Below, in pieces: positions 51,575 to 60,772 of a DNA stretch of 64,000 nucleotides. A program made the position numbers and the translations under genes. This DNA comes from Lentzea flava (GTDB lineage Bacteria; Actinomycetota; Actinomycetes; Mycobacteriales; Pseudonocardiaceae). How positions within the stretch are numbered: the first letter of the stretch is position 1; each line of letters opens with the position of its first letter. Under the pieces are notes generated by a model. It did not search any database and had not been told where the DNA came from. It worked only from the letters and a program-made list of their open reading frames with translations. The stretch spans positions 1 to 64,000 of the forward strand of contig NZ_BMRE01000037.1 of assembly GCF_014648475.1 (NCBI RefSeq), read 5' to 3'.

Positions 51575-53098
51575 TCAGACCCTGTTGAGGCCCGGCCTCC
51601 GGTCTTCGATGACGAAGGACGCCTTCGTCGTCACCGGGGCGCCGGGCTTCGACACGTAGTCGAGCCCGCGGAAGTCCGCTCGCACCTCCCGTGCGGTGAA
51701 CTTCGTCCGCACGTACCCACGCCGGTTGTTGAAGTACTTCACGTGCGGGTTCTCGGCCAGAATCGCGGGCGTCTCCGCACGGGTCTCCGAGCCGTCACCA
51801 CCGGACGTGATCGACGTCGCCACCAGCTCGGTCGCGACGGTCTTCGACGTCGGGTCGTTCCACTTCTCCTTGACCTCGGCCGCCCACGCCGCGTGCACGT
51901 CACCGGTGAGCACGACGGTGTTGCGCGCGTGGCAGAACCCGGCGGCCACCCGGTCGCGGTTCGCCGCGTAGCCGTCCCACGCGTCCATGTTGTTGGTCTC
52001 GCCGGCACCGGGCGTGAAGTCGAGCTGTGAGAAGAACACCTGCTGGCCCAGCACGTCCCACCGCGCGTGCGAGCGCCTGAGGCCGTCCAGGAGCCACTTC
52101 TCCTGCTCGGCGCCGGTGATCGTGCGCGTCGGGTTCAGCCGCTCGGGACATGCCTTCAGGCCGTCGCCGCACGCCTGGTCGTCGCGATACTGACGGGTGT
52201 CGAGCATGTGGAAGTTCGCGAGCCCGCCCCACTGGATGCGCCGGTAGAGCTGCAGGTCGATGCCGTGCGGCTTGTTCCTGATCGGCATGTTCTCGTAGTA
52301 GGCCTGGAACGCGGCCGCCCGGCGCTGGAGGAAGTTCGGCTGGGGGATCTGCGGCTTCTCGTAGACCTCGTCCGCCCAGTTGTTGTCGAGCTCGTGGTCG
52401 TCCCAGACCACGGCCCAGGGCGCCACGGCGTGCGCTTCCTGGAGATCCAGGTCGGTCTTGTACTGCGCGTGCCGCTGCCGGTAGTTCGCGAGCGTCTCGG
52501 TTTCCGGGCCCTCGTGGTCGCGCGGGTTGCCGCCCGGTGCCACGTACGCGCCCTTGGTGTACTCGTACTGGTAGTCGCCGAGGTGCAGGATCAGGTCGGG
52601 CTGGTCCTCGGCCATCCTGCGGTACGCGGTGAAGTAGCCGTGCTCGAACTGCGAGCAGGACGCGAACGCCATCGTGAGCCCGCTGCCCAACGCCCACGGC
52701 GCCGGTGCCGTCCGCGTCCGGCCGGTGCGCGAGAGGTGGCCCTCCGCAGAGAAGCGGTAGAAGTACTCGCGGCCGGGCATGAGCCCGCGCACGTCCACGT
52801 GGACGCTGTGGCCCTCCTCCGGCCGCGCGGACGCCGTGCCGCGGCGGACGACCAGCCGGAACCGTTCGTCCAGTGCGAGTTCCCACTTCACCTCGACGAC
52901 GCGGGACGGCATGCCGCCCATGCCGTCCTCCGCAAGAGGTGTGGGTGCCAGGCGGGTCCACAGGACCACGCCGTCGTAGGTCGGGTCGCCGGAAGCGACT
53001 CCGAGAGTGAACGGGTCGGACAACCGGTCCGACCCCGCGCCGACGGTGGTGAGCGCAAGTCCCCCGATGAGGAGTGCGCGTCGCGTCACTCGAGTCAT
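51575..53098 (-). CDS. PhoD-type alkaline phosphatase, Tat-exported (copy 1)
   Basis: A 507-residue member of the PhoD alkaline phosphatase/phosphodiesterase family. The N-terminus has a twin-arginine signal (TRVTRRALLIGGLAL). Metal-site motifs are FASCSQFEHGYF, HLGDYQYEYTKG, VWDDHELDNNWAD and VVLTGDVHAAWAAEV. Such enzymes release phosphate outside the cell. ATG 53098 places the RR motif correctly and follows GAGGGT. A tandem paralogue lies directly upstream; the 45-base gap suggests they are transcribed together. No Pho box was identified. Confidence 0.93.
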   Translation of the reverse strand: MTRVTRRALLIGGLALTTVGAGSDRLSDPFTLGVASGDPTYDGVVLWTRLAPTPLAEDGMGGMPSRVVEVKWELALDERFRLVVRRGTASARPEEGHSVHVDVRGLMPGREYFYRFSAEGHLSRTGRTRTAPAPWALGSGLTMAFASCSQFEHGYFTAYRRMAEDQPDLILHLGDYQYEYTKGAYVAPGGNPRDHEGPETETLANYRQRHAQYKTDLDLQEAHAVAPWAVVWDDHELDNNWADEVYEKPQIPQPNFLQRRAAAFQAYYENMPIRNKPHGIDLQLYRRIQWGGLANFHMLDTRQYRDDQACGDGLKACPERLNPTRTITGAEQEKWLLDGLRRSHARWDVLGQQVFFSQLDFTPGAGETNNMDAWDGYAANRDRVAAGFCHARNTVVLTGDVHAAWAAEVKEKWNDPTSKTVATELVATSITSGGDGSETRAETPAILAENPHVKYFNNRRGYVRTKFTAREVRADFRGLDYVSKPGAPVTTKASFVIEDRRPGLNRV

Positions 53099-53143
53099 GG
53101 TGAGACCCTCACCCACCAGGGTGGCGATCAGGTGAACGCTTCC

Positions 53144-54649
53144 CTAAAGCCTGTGGAGCCCTGGGACTCGGTCCTCCACCGCGAACGATGCCTTGGTGTG
53201 GACGGGCGAACCCGGCCGCGTCACGTAGTCGAGGCCGCGGAAGTCGGTCCGCAGCTCCTCTGGCGTGAACCTGGTCAGCGTGTAGCCGCGCCGGTTGTTG
53301 AAGTACTTCACGTGCGGGTTCTCCTTGAGCCACAACGGGGTCTCGGCGTACTCCTCCGACCCGTCACCGCCCGCCGTGATCGACGTGGTCACCAGCTCCG
53401 TGGCGAGCGTCTTCGACGAAGGGTCGTCCCAGCGCTGTTTGACCTCCGCGCCCCACGCCGCGTGCACGTCGCCGGTGAGCACGATCGGGTTGCGGACGTC
53501 GGCGAACCTCGCCACCACGCGGTCCCGATCGGCGACGTAGCCGTCCCACGCGTCCAGCAGGAACTTGTCGACGTCGCCGGGGATGTAGTCGTACTGCGAG
53601 AAGAACACCTGCTGTCCCAGCACGTCCCAGCGCGCCGACGACTCGCGGAACCCCTTGAACAGCCACGCTTCCTGGTCGTCGCCGAGCATCGTCCGCTCGG
53701 GCACGAGTCGTTCCGGGCACAGTTGCAGCCCGTCCCCGCAGGCCTGGTCCGTCCGGTACTGACGGGTGTCGAGCATGTGGAACGTCGCGAGCGATCCCCA
53801 CCGGATCCGCCGGTACAGCCTCGGTGACCTGCGGATCGGCATGTTCTCGTAGTAGGCCTGGAACGCGGCCACCCTGCGTTTGGCGAAGTCCGCCTGGGGC
53901 GTGTCCGGCTGCAGGCCCGCCCAGTTGTTGGCGATCTCGTGGTCGTCCCAGACCGCCACCCACGGCGCGGCGGCGTGCGCGGCCTGCAGGTCGGGGTCGG
54001 TCTTGTACTGCGCCTGCCGGCGGCGGTAGTCCGCGAGCGTCGTGGTGGTCGGACCGTCGACGTGACGGACGTTGCCGGTCGGGGCGACGTGGATGCCGCT
54101 CTCGTACTCGTAGGTGTAGTCGCCGAGGTGCAGCACGAGGTCGGGCTCGTCCTCCGCCAGTCTGCGGTACGCCGTGAAGTAGCCGTGCTCGTACTGCGCG
54201 CACGACGCGAAGGCCATCGTCAGCGGTACCTGCAGGGCGCTCGGCGGAGGAGCGGTGCGCGTGCGGCCCGTCGGGGAGAGGTGGTTGAGAGCCCTGAAGC
54301 GGTAGAAGTACTCGCGGCCGGGTTCCAGTCCGGTGAGTTCGAGGTGGACGGTGTGGCCTTCGTCCGGTCGAGCCGGGGTGGAGCCCTGCTGGACGATCCG
54401 GGTGAATCGTTCGTCGTCGGCGACCTGCCACTCGACGTCGATCGGACGCCCCGGCATGCCGCCCATGCCGTCCTCCGCGAGCGGTCGGAGGGCCAGCCGG
54501 GTCCACAGCACCACCCCGTCGGGTGTCGGGTCGCCCGAGGCCACACCGAGTGTGAAAGGGTCGGCCGGTCTGGCGGACGCGGCGGCCGAGAACGCTGTGA
54601 CTCCCGCCACGCCTGCGAGCAGCAGCGTTCGGCGCGTCAAGGTGGGCAT
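53144..54649 (-). CDS. PhoD-type alkaline phosphatase, Tat-exported (copy 2)
   Basis: A 501-residue paralogue of the neighbouring PhoD protein with the same order of motifs: twin-arginine signal (TLTRRTLLLAGVAG), FASCAQYEHGYF, HLGDYTYEYESG, VWDDHEIANNWAG and VLTGDVHAAWGAEV. Long stretches, such as NPHVKYFNNRRGY and the segment around DTRQYR-DQACGDGL, are nearly the same in both, which indicates a tandem duplication. ATG 54649 gives the Tat signal. It is divergent from groES, and the CIRCE operator lies 54 bases upstream of its start. Confidence 0.93.
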   Translation of the reverse strand: MPTLTRRTLLLAGVAGVTAFSAAASARPADPFTLGVASGDPTPDGVVLWTRLALRPLAEDGMGGMPGRPIDVEWQVADDERFTRIVQQGSTPARPDEGHTVHLELTGLEPGREYFYRFRALNHLSPTGRTRTAPPPSALQVPLTMAFASCAQYEHGYFTAYRRLAEDEPDLVLHLGDYTYEYESGIHVAPTGNVRHVDGPTTTTLADYRRRQAQYKTDPDLQAAHAAAPWVAVWDDHEIANNWAGLQPDTPQADFAKRRVAAFQAYYENMPIRRSPRLYRRIRWGSLATFHMLDTRQYRTDQACGDGLQLCPERLVPERTMLGDDQEAWLFKGFRESSARWDVLGQQVFFSQYDYIPGDVDKFLLDAWDGYVADRDRVVARFADVRNPIVLTGDVHAAWGAEVKQRWDDPSSKTLATELVTTSITAGGDGSEEYAETPLWLKENPHVKYFNNRRGYTLTRFTPEELRTDFRGLDYVTRPGSPVHTKASFAVEDRVPGLHRL

Positions 54650-54702
54650 GCCCTGAATACGGCTCCCGATGGGTGAGTGGTTCGGGGGCCTCGTTGAAGG
54701 GT

Positions 54703-54729
54703 TGGCACTCTCATGGGTAGAGTGCCAAT
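54703..54729 (+). promoter_or_regulatory. CIRCE operator for groES-groEL1
   Basis: TTGGCACTC (54703-54711), nine bases, then GAGTGCCAA (54721-54729): a perfect CIRCE inverted repeat. It should bind the repressor HrcA and give heat-shock control of groES-groEL1. Confidence 0.95.
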
Positions 54730-54822
54730 TGCACGGCACCAGCACCGCCCCGACCCCCGCGACGGCGGGGTGGCAGGAGCCGTAACAACGAAACCTGCCA
54801 ACGACCCGTGGAGGTCATCCCG

Positions 54823-55116
54823 GTGAGCGTGAACATCAAGCCGCTCGAGGACAAGATCGTCGTTCAGGCCTCCGAGGCTGAGACGACCACCGCCTCCGGC
54901 CTCGTGATCCCGGACACCGCGAAGGAGAAGCCCCAGGAGGGCAAGGTCCTCGCTGTGGGCCCCGGTCGCATCGACGACAAGGGCAACCGCGTCCCGCTGG
55001 ACGTCGCTGTCGGCGACGTCGTCATCTACTCGAAGTACGGCGGCACCGAGGTCAAGTACAACGGCGAGGAGTACCTGATCCTCTCCGCCCGCGACGTGCT
55101 GGCCGTCGTCAACTGA
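54823..55116 (+). CDS. groES: Co-chaperonin GroES
   Basis: GroES caps the GroEL folding chamber. The 97-residue protein begins VSVNIKPLEDKIVVQ and has the mobile loop around ETTTASGLVIPDTAKEKPQEG and C-terminal GEEYLILSARDVLAVV. GTG 54823 is chosen because GGAGG (54810-54814) is eight bases upstream; a GTG at 54808 would add five residues. It is controlled by the CIRCE operator upstream and followed by a hairpin and groEL1. Confidence 0.96.
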   Translation: MSVNIKPLEDKIVVQASEAETTTASGLVIPDTAKEKPQEGKVLAVGPGRIDDKGNRVPLDVAVGDVVIYSKYGGTEVKYNGEEYLILSARDVLAVVN

Positions 55117-55136
55117 CGCTCGGCTGACATGCCTGA

Positions 55137-55170
55137 CGCCCCGGCGCCCCATCCCGGGGCTGCCGGGGCG
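55137..55170 (+). terminator. Hairpin between groES and groEL1
   Basis: Nine-base arms (55137-55145 and 55162-55170) close a hairpin with an inner GCCCC/GGGGC stem, followed by TTTCG and, 24 bases on, the groEL RBS. It may be a partial terminator or a processing site that changes the groES:groEL ratio. Confidence 0.6.
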
Positions 55171-55199
55171 TTTCGCTACTCAGAGAGGCTTTGAGGTAA

Positions 55200-56822
<1,623 letters not shown>

Positions 56823-56830
56823 GTTTCACA

Positions 56831-56881
56831 CGATGAAGGGCTCCTTCATCCACCTCACGTGGATGAAGGAGCCCTTCATCG
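56831..56881. repeat. 51-bp perfect palindrome, copy 2 (terminator)
   Basis: Base for base the same as 16136-16186: 23-base arms (56831-56853 and 56859-56881) around CTCAC. It lies between the convergent groEL1 and whiB and can act as a terminator for both. Confidence 0.9.
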
Positions 56882-56890
56882 CATTTGCGG

Positions 56891-57187
56891 CTAAACGATT
56901 GCCAGCTGGCGCTTGCGGGCTTTGATGATGTTGTCGCGCTCGGATTCCGAGAGCCCGCCCCAAATTCCGTAGGGTTCCTGCACGGCGAGGGCGTGCCTGC
57001 GACACATCTCCAGCACCGGGCACGCCAGGCAGACGGCCTTGGCGCGGGCTTCCCGTCGTGCTCTCGCCGGACCCCGTTCACCGTCGGGGTGGAAGAAGAA
57101 CGCGCTGTCCATACCCCGGCACGAACCGCGCATCTGCCAGTCCCAGAGATCTGCGTTGGGACCGGGGAGCCTTCGGGTGTCCGCCAT
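56891..57187 (-). CDS. whiB: WhiB-family regulator (WhiD/WhiB3 type)
   Basis: A 98-residue iron-sulfur transcription factor of the WhiB-like family. Four cysteines, Cys23, Cys53, Cys56 and Cys62 (C-x29-C-x2-C-x5-C), should hold a [4Fe-4S] cluster; the G[V/I]WGG turn is GIWGG (75-79), followed by a basic C-terminal helix (NIIKARKRQ). The position next to groEL1 matches whiB3 in M. tuberculosis and whiD in Streptomyces, so involvement in redox response or late differentiation is likely. The ATG gives the standard start. Confidence 0.93.
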   Translation of the reverse strand: MADTRRLPGPNADLWDWQMRGSCRGMDSAFFFHPDGERGPARARREARAKAVCLACPVLEMCRRHALAVQEPYGIWGGLSESERDNIIKARKRQLAIV

Positions 57188-57255
57188 CGAGACCGCCTCC
57201 GTGACGACTGCTCCATTCGGCTTAACGATGATCCACCGTAGAACCGCGTCAAAAC

Positions 57256-57284
57256 TTGTTCAAGAGGCTGAAGACCCTTATCAA
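57256..57284 (+). promoter_or_regulatory. Candidate promoter for the MerR-type gene
   Basis: TTGTTC (57256-57261) and TATCAA (57279-57284) with a 17-base spacer, about 70 bases before the start codon, in the divergent whiB/merR gap. Confidence 0.45.
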
Positions 57285-57355
57285 CTGATGGGTGACGGCA
57301 CGCGTGTTCGATCACTCACCGCCCGGAGTTGCCGCCCGGATGAGGTGAACGGAAC

Positions 57356-58309
57356 ATGGCTCTCGTGATGACACAGCCGGAGCACAGATCTGCCGGTGGT
57401 CACACGAGTGAGCCCCTTCTCTCAGTGGCCGCGGTGGCCAGGCGACTCGGCGTGGCTCCCGCCACCCTTCGCACCTGGGACCGCCGGTACGGGCTCGGTC
57501 CGAGCGATCACACGACCGGGCGGCACCGGAAATACGGGCCACGCGACGTAGCTCGCTTGGAATTGATGCAGCGCGCTCTTCTTCGTGGCGCGTCATCGGC
57601 CGAGGCGGCTCGATTCGCCTTGGAGTCGAAATCGTCGATGACGCACGGCGAAGTTCCGGCCACTCCAACGGGTGGCGGCCGTGGCCTGAAATTGGCGGGT
57701 GCGTCTCGATTGGCGCGCGGGCTCGGCCGGGCGGCGCTCGCGATGGACTCCATCGCCGTGCAGGGGATGCTCGCCGACTCGCTCGCGTCCGACGGGGTGA
57801 TCGCGACCTGGAACGAGGTCGTGCGTCCGGTGATGACGGCCGTTGCCGCGCGGTGGCAGCTGTCCGGTGCCGGGGTCGAGGTGGAGCACCTGTTGAACGA
57901 GTGCGTGCTCGCGGCGTTCGTGCGTGCGACACCGCTCGTCACTCTCGGGCGCAACCATCGGCCCGTGTTGCTGGCGTGCATGCCGGAGGAGAGGCACAAC
58001 CTTCCGCTCTATCCGCTGGCTGCCGAGCTGGCGCAGCGCGGTGTGGTCGTCCGGCAGCTGGGGGCCGCGTTGCCGGTCGACGCGCTGGCCGCCGCGGTGC
58101 GCCGTACCGCGCCGTCGGCGGTGGTGCTGTGGGCGCAGCTGCCGCGGTACGCCGATCCGGGAGTGATCTCCGCTTTGCCGCGCACGAGGCAGCAGGTGCG
58201 GTTGTTCGTGGGTGGGCCAGGCTGGCGGCGAGGTGTGGTCACGGCGCCGGCCGAACGTGTGGAGGACCTCGCTGATGCCGTCGCCGCAGTCGAGGCGGCC
58301 GTCACCTGA
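57356..58309 (+). CDS. MerR-family regulator with CarH-like B12-binding region
   Basis: A 317-residue regulator. Residues ~20-90 are a MerR winged helix (LLSVAAVARRLGVAPATLRTWDRRYG). The C-terminal ~200 residues look like the cobalamin-binding module of CarH/LitR photoreceptors: a helical domain with W167-x9-E177-H178 (the CarH W-x9-EH signature) and a Rossmann-like domain with E212-R213-H214, which could give the axial histidine. The next glycine of the ExHxxG motif is replaced by proline. Light- or B12-dependent DNA binding is inferred. It is divergent from whiB. Confidence 0.82.
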   Translation: MALVMTQPEHRSAGGHTSEPLLSVAAVARRLGVAPATLRTWDRRYGLGPSDHTTGRHRKYGPRDVARLELMQRALLRGASSAEAARFALESKSSMTHGEVPATPTGGGRGLKLAGASRLARGLGRAALAMDSIAVQGMLADSLASDGVIATWNEVVRPVMTAVAARWQLSGAGVEVEHLLNECVLAAFVRATPLVTLGRNHRPVLLACMPEERHNLPLYPLAAELAQRGVVVRQLGAALPVDALAAAVRRTAPSAVVLWAQLPRYADPGVISALPRTRQQVRLFVGGPGWRRGVVTAPAERVEDLADAVAAVEAAVT

Positions 58310-58321
58310 AAGACTTCCCGA

Positions 58322-59215
58322 GTGGAAGAGGAGCTGCGCCGCGCCGCCTTCGGTGACTCGCCCGACCGCGACGTCTGGTCCGCGCTCACCGCTGCCAGCC
58401 CGCGCGTCCGGTGGCTCGCCGCGGTCGTCCTCGGCGGCCAGGGGCACTACGCAGCGGCGGCCACCGTGCTGGACGCGCTGCGTCACGACCCCGACCCGGT
58501 GATCGCGTCCCTTTCTCTCTCCACCCGCGCGTCACATCACCGTCAGCTCGGGGCGCACCACCTCGCCCGCGGCCTCGACGGCTTGGCGCTCGCCCGCGTT
58601 CAGACCGCTGATGGCGGCGATCCGGACGGCATCGACGCGCTGGGTGCCAGGACGGACGCCCTGCTCGGCCTCGCGGCCGACTCGCTGGGCGCCGGTCGGC
58701 TCGGTGAGGCCAGGCGGTTGCTCGCGCGAGTCGAGACGGAGTCGTGGAGAAGTGAGGTCCGACGGGGATGGGTGACCGCGGAGGTTGAGCTCGCGTCCGG
58801 TCAGGCGCACGCGGCGGTGGCGCCCGCCGAGCAGGCGTACGGCGTCGCGACGAGCAGAAAGGCGCTCCGGCACGAGCTCAAGTCGGCACTCGTCCTCGGC
58901 GCCGCGTTGGTCGTGTGGGGGACACCCGACGGGTCGACCAGAGGGGTTGAACTGGTCGAGTGTGAGCTAAATCACAGTGTCACGAAGGGGCTTCATCCGT
59001 TGATCTGGCCGAGCGCTCTTGTCCTGGTGGGTCGTGCCACCACGGTGGGCGCAGTCGCCATCAACCGGGCGACGGAGGCTCTGAGCTGCGTGTTACGCAG
59101 AGCTGATCCCGTCAGCCGTCAGGTCGCTCTTGATTCCCCGTGGGTGCCGAGTGGGCTGCTCCGTTCCGGGGAACCCCCGAACGCAGACCCTCAGACGAAC
59201 TTCTTGACGGATTAA
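58322..59215 (+). CDS. Conserved protein of Rv3415c type, helical repeats
   Basis: A 297-residue protein without catalytic motifs. It is Ala/Leu-rich with TPR-like helical pairs (LAAVVLGGQGHYAAAATVLDAL near the start; GRLGEARRLLARVETESW in the middle). Gene order (whiB - this gene - sigD region) matches Rv3415c of M. tuberculosis, a protein of unknown function. GTG 58322 lies 13 bases after the MerR gene, so the two may be co-transcribed. A protein-binding role is the most that can be inferred. Confidence 0.75.
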   Translation: MEEELRRAAFGDSPDRDVWSALTAASPRVRWLAAVVLGGQGHYAAAATVLDALRHDPDPVIASLSLSTRASHHRQLGAHHLARGLDGLALARVQTADGGDPDGIDALGARTDALLGLAADSLGAGRLGEARRLLARVETESWRSEVRRGWVTAEVELASGQAHAAVAPAEQAYGVATSRKALRHELKSALVLGAALVVWGTPDGSTRGVELVECELNHSVTKGLHPLIWPSALVLVGRATTVGAVAINRATEALSCVLRRADPVSRQVALDSPWVPSGLLRSGEPPNADPQTNFLTD

Positions 59216-59295
59216 GCACCGGATCGTGTCAAGGTTGGGCCGCGAGCGTCCGATAGGGGAGATGGAACGTCACTCGGCTGCAGGAAGGAGTCCCC

Positions 59296-59335
59296 GTGAC
59301 CACGGTCCTTATTTGCGACGACCGGACGCAGTGTG
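59296..59335 (+). other. Apparent +1 frameshift at the start of the BldM-like gene
   Basis: GTG 59296 follows a strong GGAAGGAG site and reads VTTVLICDDR, a perfect receiver-domain start, but then leaves frame. Removing one base, most simply A at 59326, restores ...CDDRRSVREGL and joins the frame used from 59333 on. It is either a real mutation or a sequencing error. Confidence 0.75.
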
Positions 59336-59893
59336 CGGGAGGGTCTCACCCGCGTGATGTCGGCTGTCCCCGGGGTTAGCCGCATCGACTGCGTAGCGCA
59401 CGGTGACGAGTTGTTGGCTCGCTTTTCCAGGCAGCCGGTTGACGTCGTTCTGGTGGGAACCCAGCGCGCCGTCCCGACCGGGGTGGAAGCAACTAGGCGA
59501 CTCGTCTCCGCGAACCCGCAGGCAAACGTCATCGTGTTCGGAGCACCTGACGACGCCGGCAGCATCGCCGCCGCGATCGCCGGAGGCGCCCGCGGCTACC
59601 TGAGGTGGGACGCTTCGCGTCCCGAGCTTGTGGCAGCCCTCGCGCACACGCTCGCCAGCACCTCGGTGCCCGCGCCGCGTCAGCCCTCCGACCCCGGCGT
59701 GCAGCTCACGGAGCGCGAGCTCCAGGTGCTGCGCGGCATGAGCCAGGGCAAGAGCAACGGCCAGATCGGCCGCGAGCTCTACCTGTCGGAGGACACGGTG
59801 AAGACGCACGCGCGTCGCCTGTTCCGCAAGCTCGGTGTCCGTGACCGCGCCCAGGCGGTCGCGCACGGCTTCCGGCGCGGTCTCGTCCAGTAA
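59333..59893 (+). CDS. BldM-like atypical response regulator (5' end frameshifted)
   Basis: The open frame from GTG 59333 codes 186 residues of a NarL/LuxR-type response regulator. The C-terminal helix-turn-helix (LTERELQVLRGMSQGKSNGQ, then LYLSEDTVKTHARRLFRKLG) is like BldM of Streptomyces, which also lies near whiD. At the expected phospho-acceptor position the motif is VVLVGTQRAVP, with Gly instead of Asp, so it cannot be phosphorylated in the usual way. The first ten residues are in another frame starting at 59296 (see frameshift entry); without them the first receiver strand would be missing. Confidence 0.85.
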   Translation: MREGLTRVMSAVPGVSRIDCVAHGDELLARFSRQPVDVVLVGTQRAVPTGVEATRRLVSANPQANVIVFGAPDDAGSIAAAIAGGARGYLRWDASRPELVAALAHTLASTSVPAPRQPSDPGVQLTERELQVLRGMSQGKSNGQIGRELYLSEDTVKTHARRLFRKLGVRDRAQAVAHGFRRGLVQ

Positions 59894-59906
59894 TCGACTC
59901 GCCGCA

Positions 59907-59951
59907 CCGGCCCCGCGTCCTCATATGCCGCATGTGGGGACGCGGGGCCGG
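59907..59951 (+). terminator. Terminator after the BldM-like gene
   Basis: Perfect 14-base arms (59907-59920 and 59938-59951) with a 17-base loop, 14 bases after the stop codon. Confidence 0.8.
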
Positions 59952-60199
59952 TGGCGTGAGACGGCTCACCTGCCGCACAGGTGAATCTTCGAGTCGCGCA
60001 GTTAGCCCAGCCCGGTGACAATGTCGCCGGGCTGGAGCAGTTGGGCGTGTCTGCTGGTCACCCGGGGTGTCCATACCCCGCTGATGAACAGAGGGCGCGA
60101 AGACCGGTACGGTGAGTGCTGCTGCAACGAGTCGCCGTGAGTGACTCGTGCTGTTTCATGTCGGTACGCCAACAAGTAACACCAGGGCTGTTGTCTGCG
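59952..60199 (+). promoter_or_regulatory. Leader region before sigD with a second hairpin
   Basis: About 250 bases without a convincing gene separate the BldM terminator from sigD. They include a 13-bp hairpin with one wobble (60007-60019 and 60023-60035) and an ACGAGTC/GACTCGT inverted repeat near 60126-60148. The sigD promoter should lie here, but no pair of boxes is clear; in-frame GTG 60137 could extend SigD. Confidence 0.4.
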
Positions 60200-60772
60200 A
60201 TGACCAACTTGGGGGACGGACTGGACGCCGAAGTGGGCGCGGCCGTCGACGGCGACCGCCAGGCGATCGAACGCCTGCTGGCCTCCATTCGTCCTCTTGT
60301 GGTGCGGTACTGCCGCGCCAGAGTTGGCAGGCAGGAGCGAAGCTTCGCTTCGGCGGACGATGTGGCCCAGGAGGTGTGTCTCGCGGTGCTCACGGCATTG
60401 CCCAGCTACCGCGATCAGGGTCGGCCCTTCCTCGCGTTCGTCTACGGGATCGCGGCGCACAAGGTTGCCGATGCACATCGGTCTGCCGCCAGGAACCGCT
60501 CCGAGCCCGTTCCCGAAGTTCCCGACGCGCCGGAGACCGAAGCTGGTCCGGAGCAGCGGGCGATGCAGGGCGAACTCTCCGATCGGATGGCTGTCCTACT
60601 GCGCGTCCTGCCGGAGAAGCAGCGGGAGATCCTGCTGTTGAGGGTGGTGGTCGGGCTTTCCGCCGAGGAAACTGCCGAGGCGGTCGGTTCGACGCCGGGT
60701 GCGGTCCGGGTGGCGCAACACCGTGCGCTGGCTCGGCTCCGCAAGTCGCTGGCAGCGGAGGAGGTGGTCTGA
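60200..60772 (+). CDS. sigD: ECF RNA polymerase sigma factor SigD
   Basis: An ECF sigma factor that closely resembles M. tuberculosis SigD (Rv3414c). Region 2 contains VVRYCRARVG, SADDVAQEVCLAVLTALP and FLAFVYGIAAHKVADAHR; region 4 contains LPEKQREILLLRVVVGLSAE and AVRVAQHRALARLRKS. ATG 60200 gives 190 residues; GTG 60137 would add 21. The rsdA-type anti-sigma gene starts directly after the stop, the order seen in M. tuberculosis, so control by anti-sigma release is expected. Confidence 0.93.
   Translation: MTNLGDGLDAEVGAAVDGDRQAIERLLASIRPLVVRYCRARVGRQERSFASADDVAQEVCLAVLTALPSYRDQGRPFLAFVYGIAAHKVADAHRSAARNRSEPVPEVPDAPETEAGPEQRAMQGELSDRMAVLLRVLPEKQREILLLRVVVGLSAEETAEAVGSTPGAVRVAQHRALARLRKSLAAEEVV

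Noticed and set aside
58982..59295. Possible tRNA or small RNA gene before the BldM-like gene
   Set aside because: No cloverleaf or strong hairpin was found; the sequence is the end of the Rv3415c-like gene and a short promoter region.
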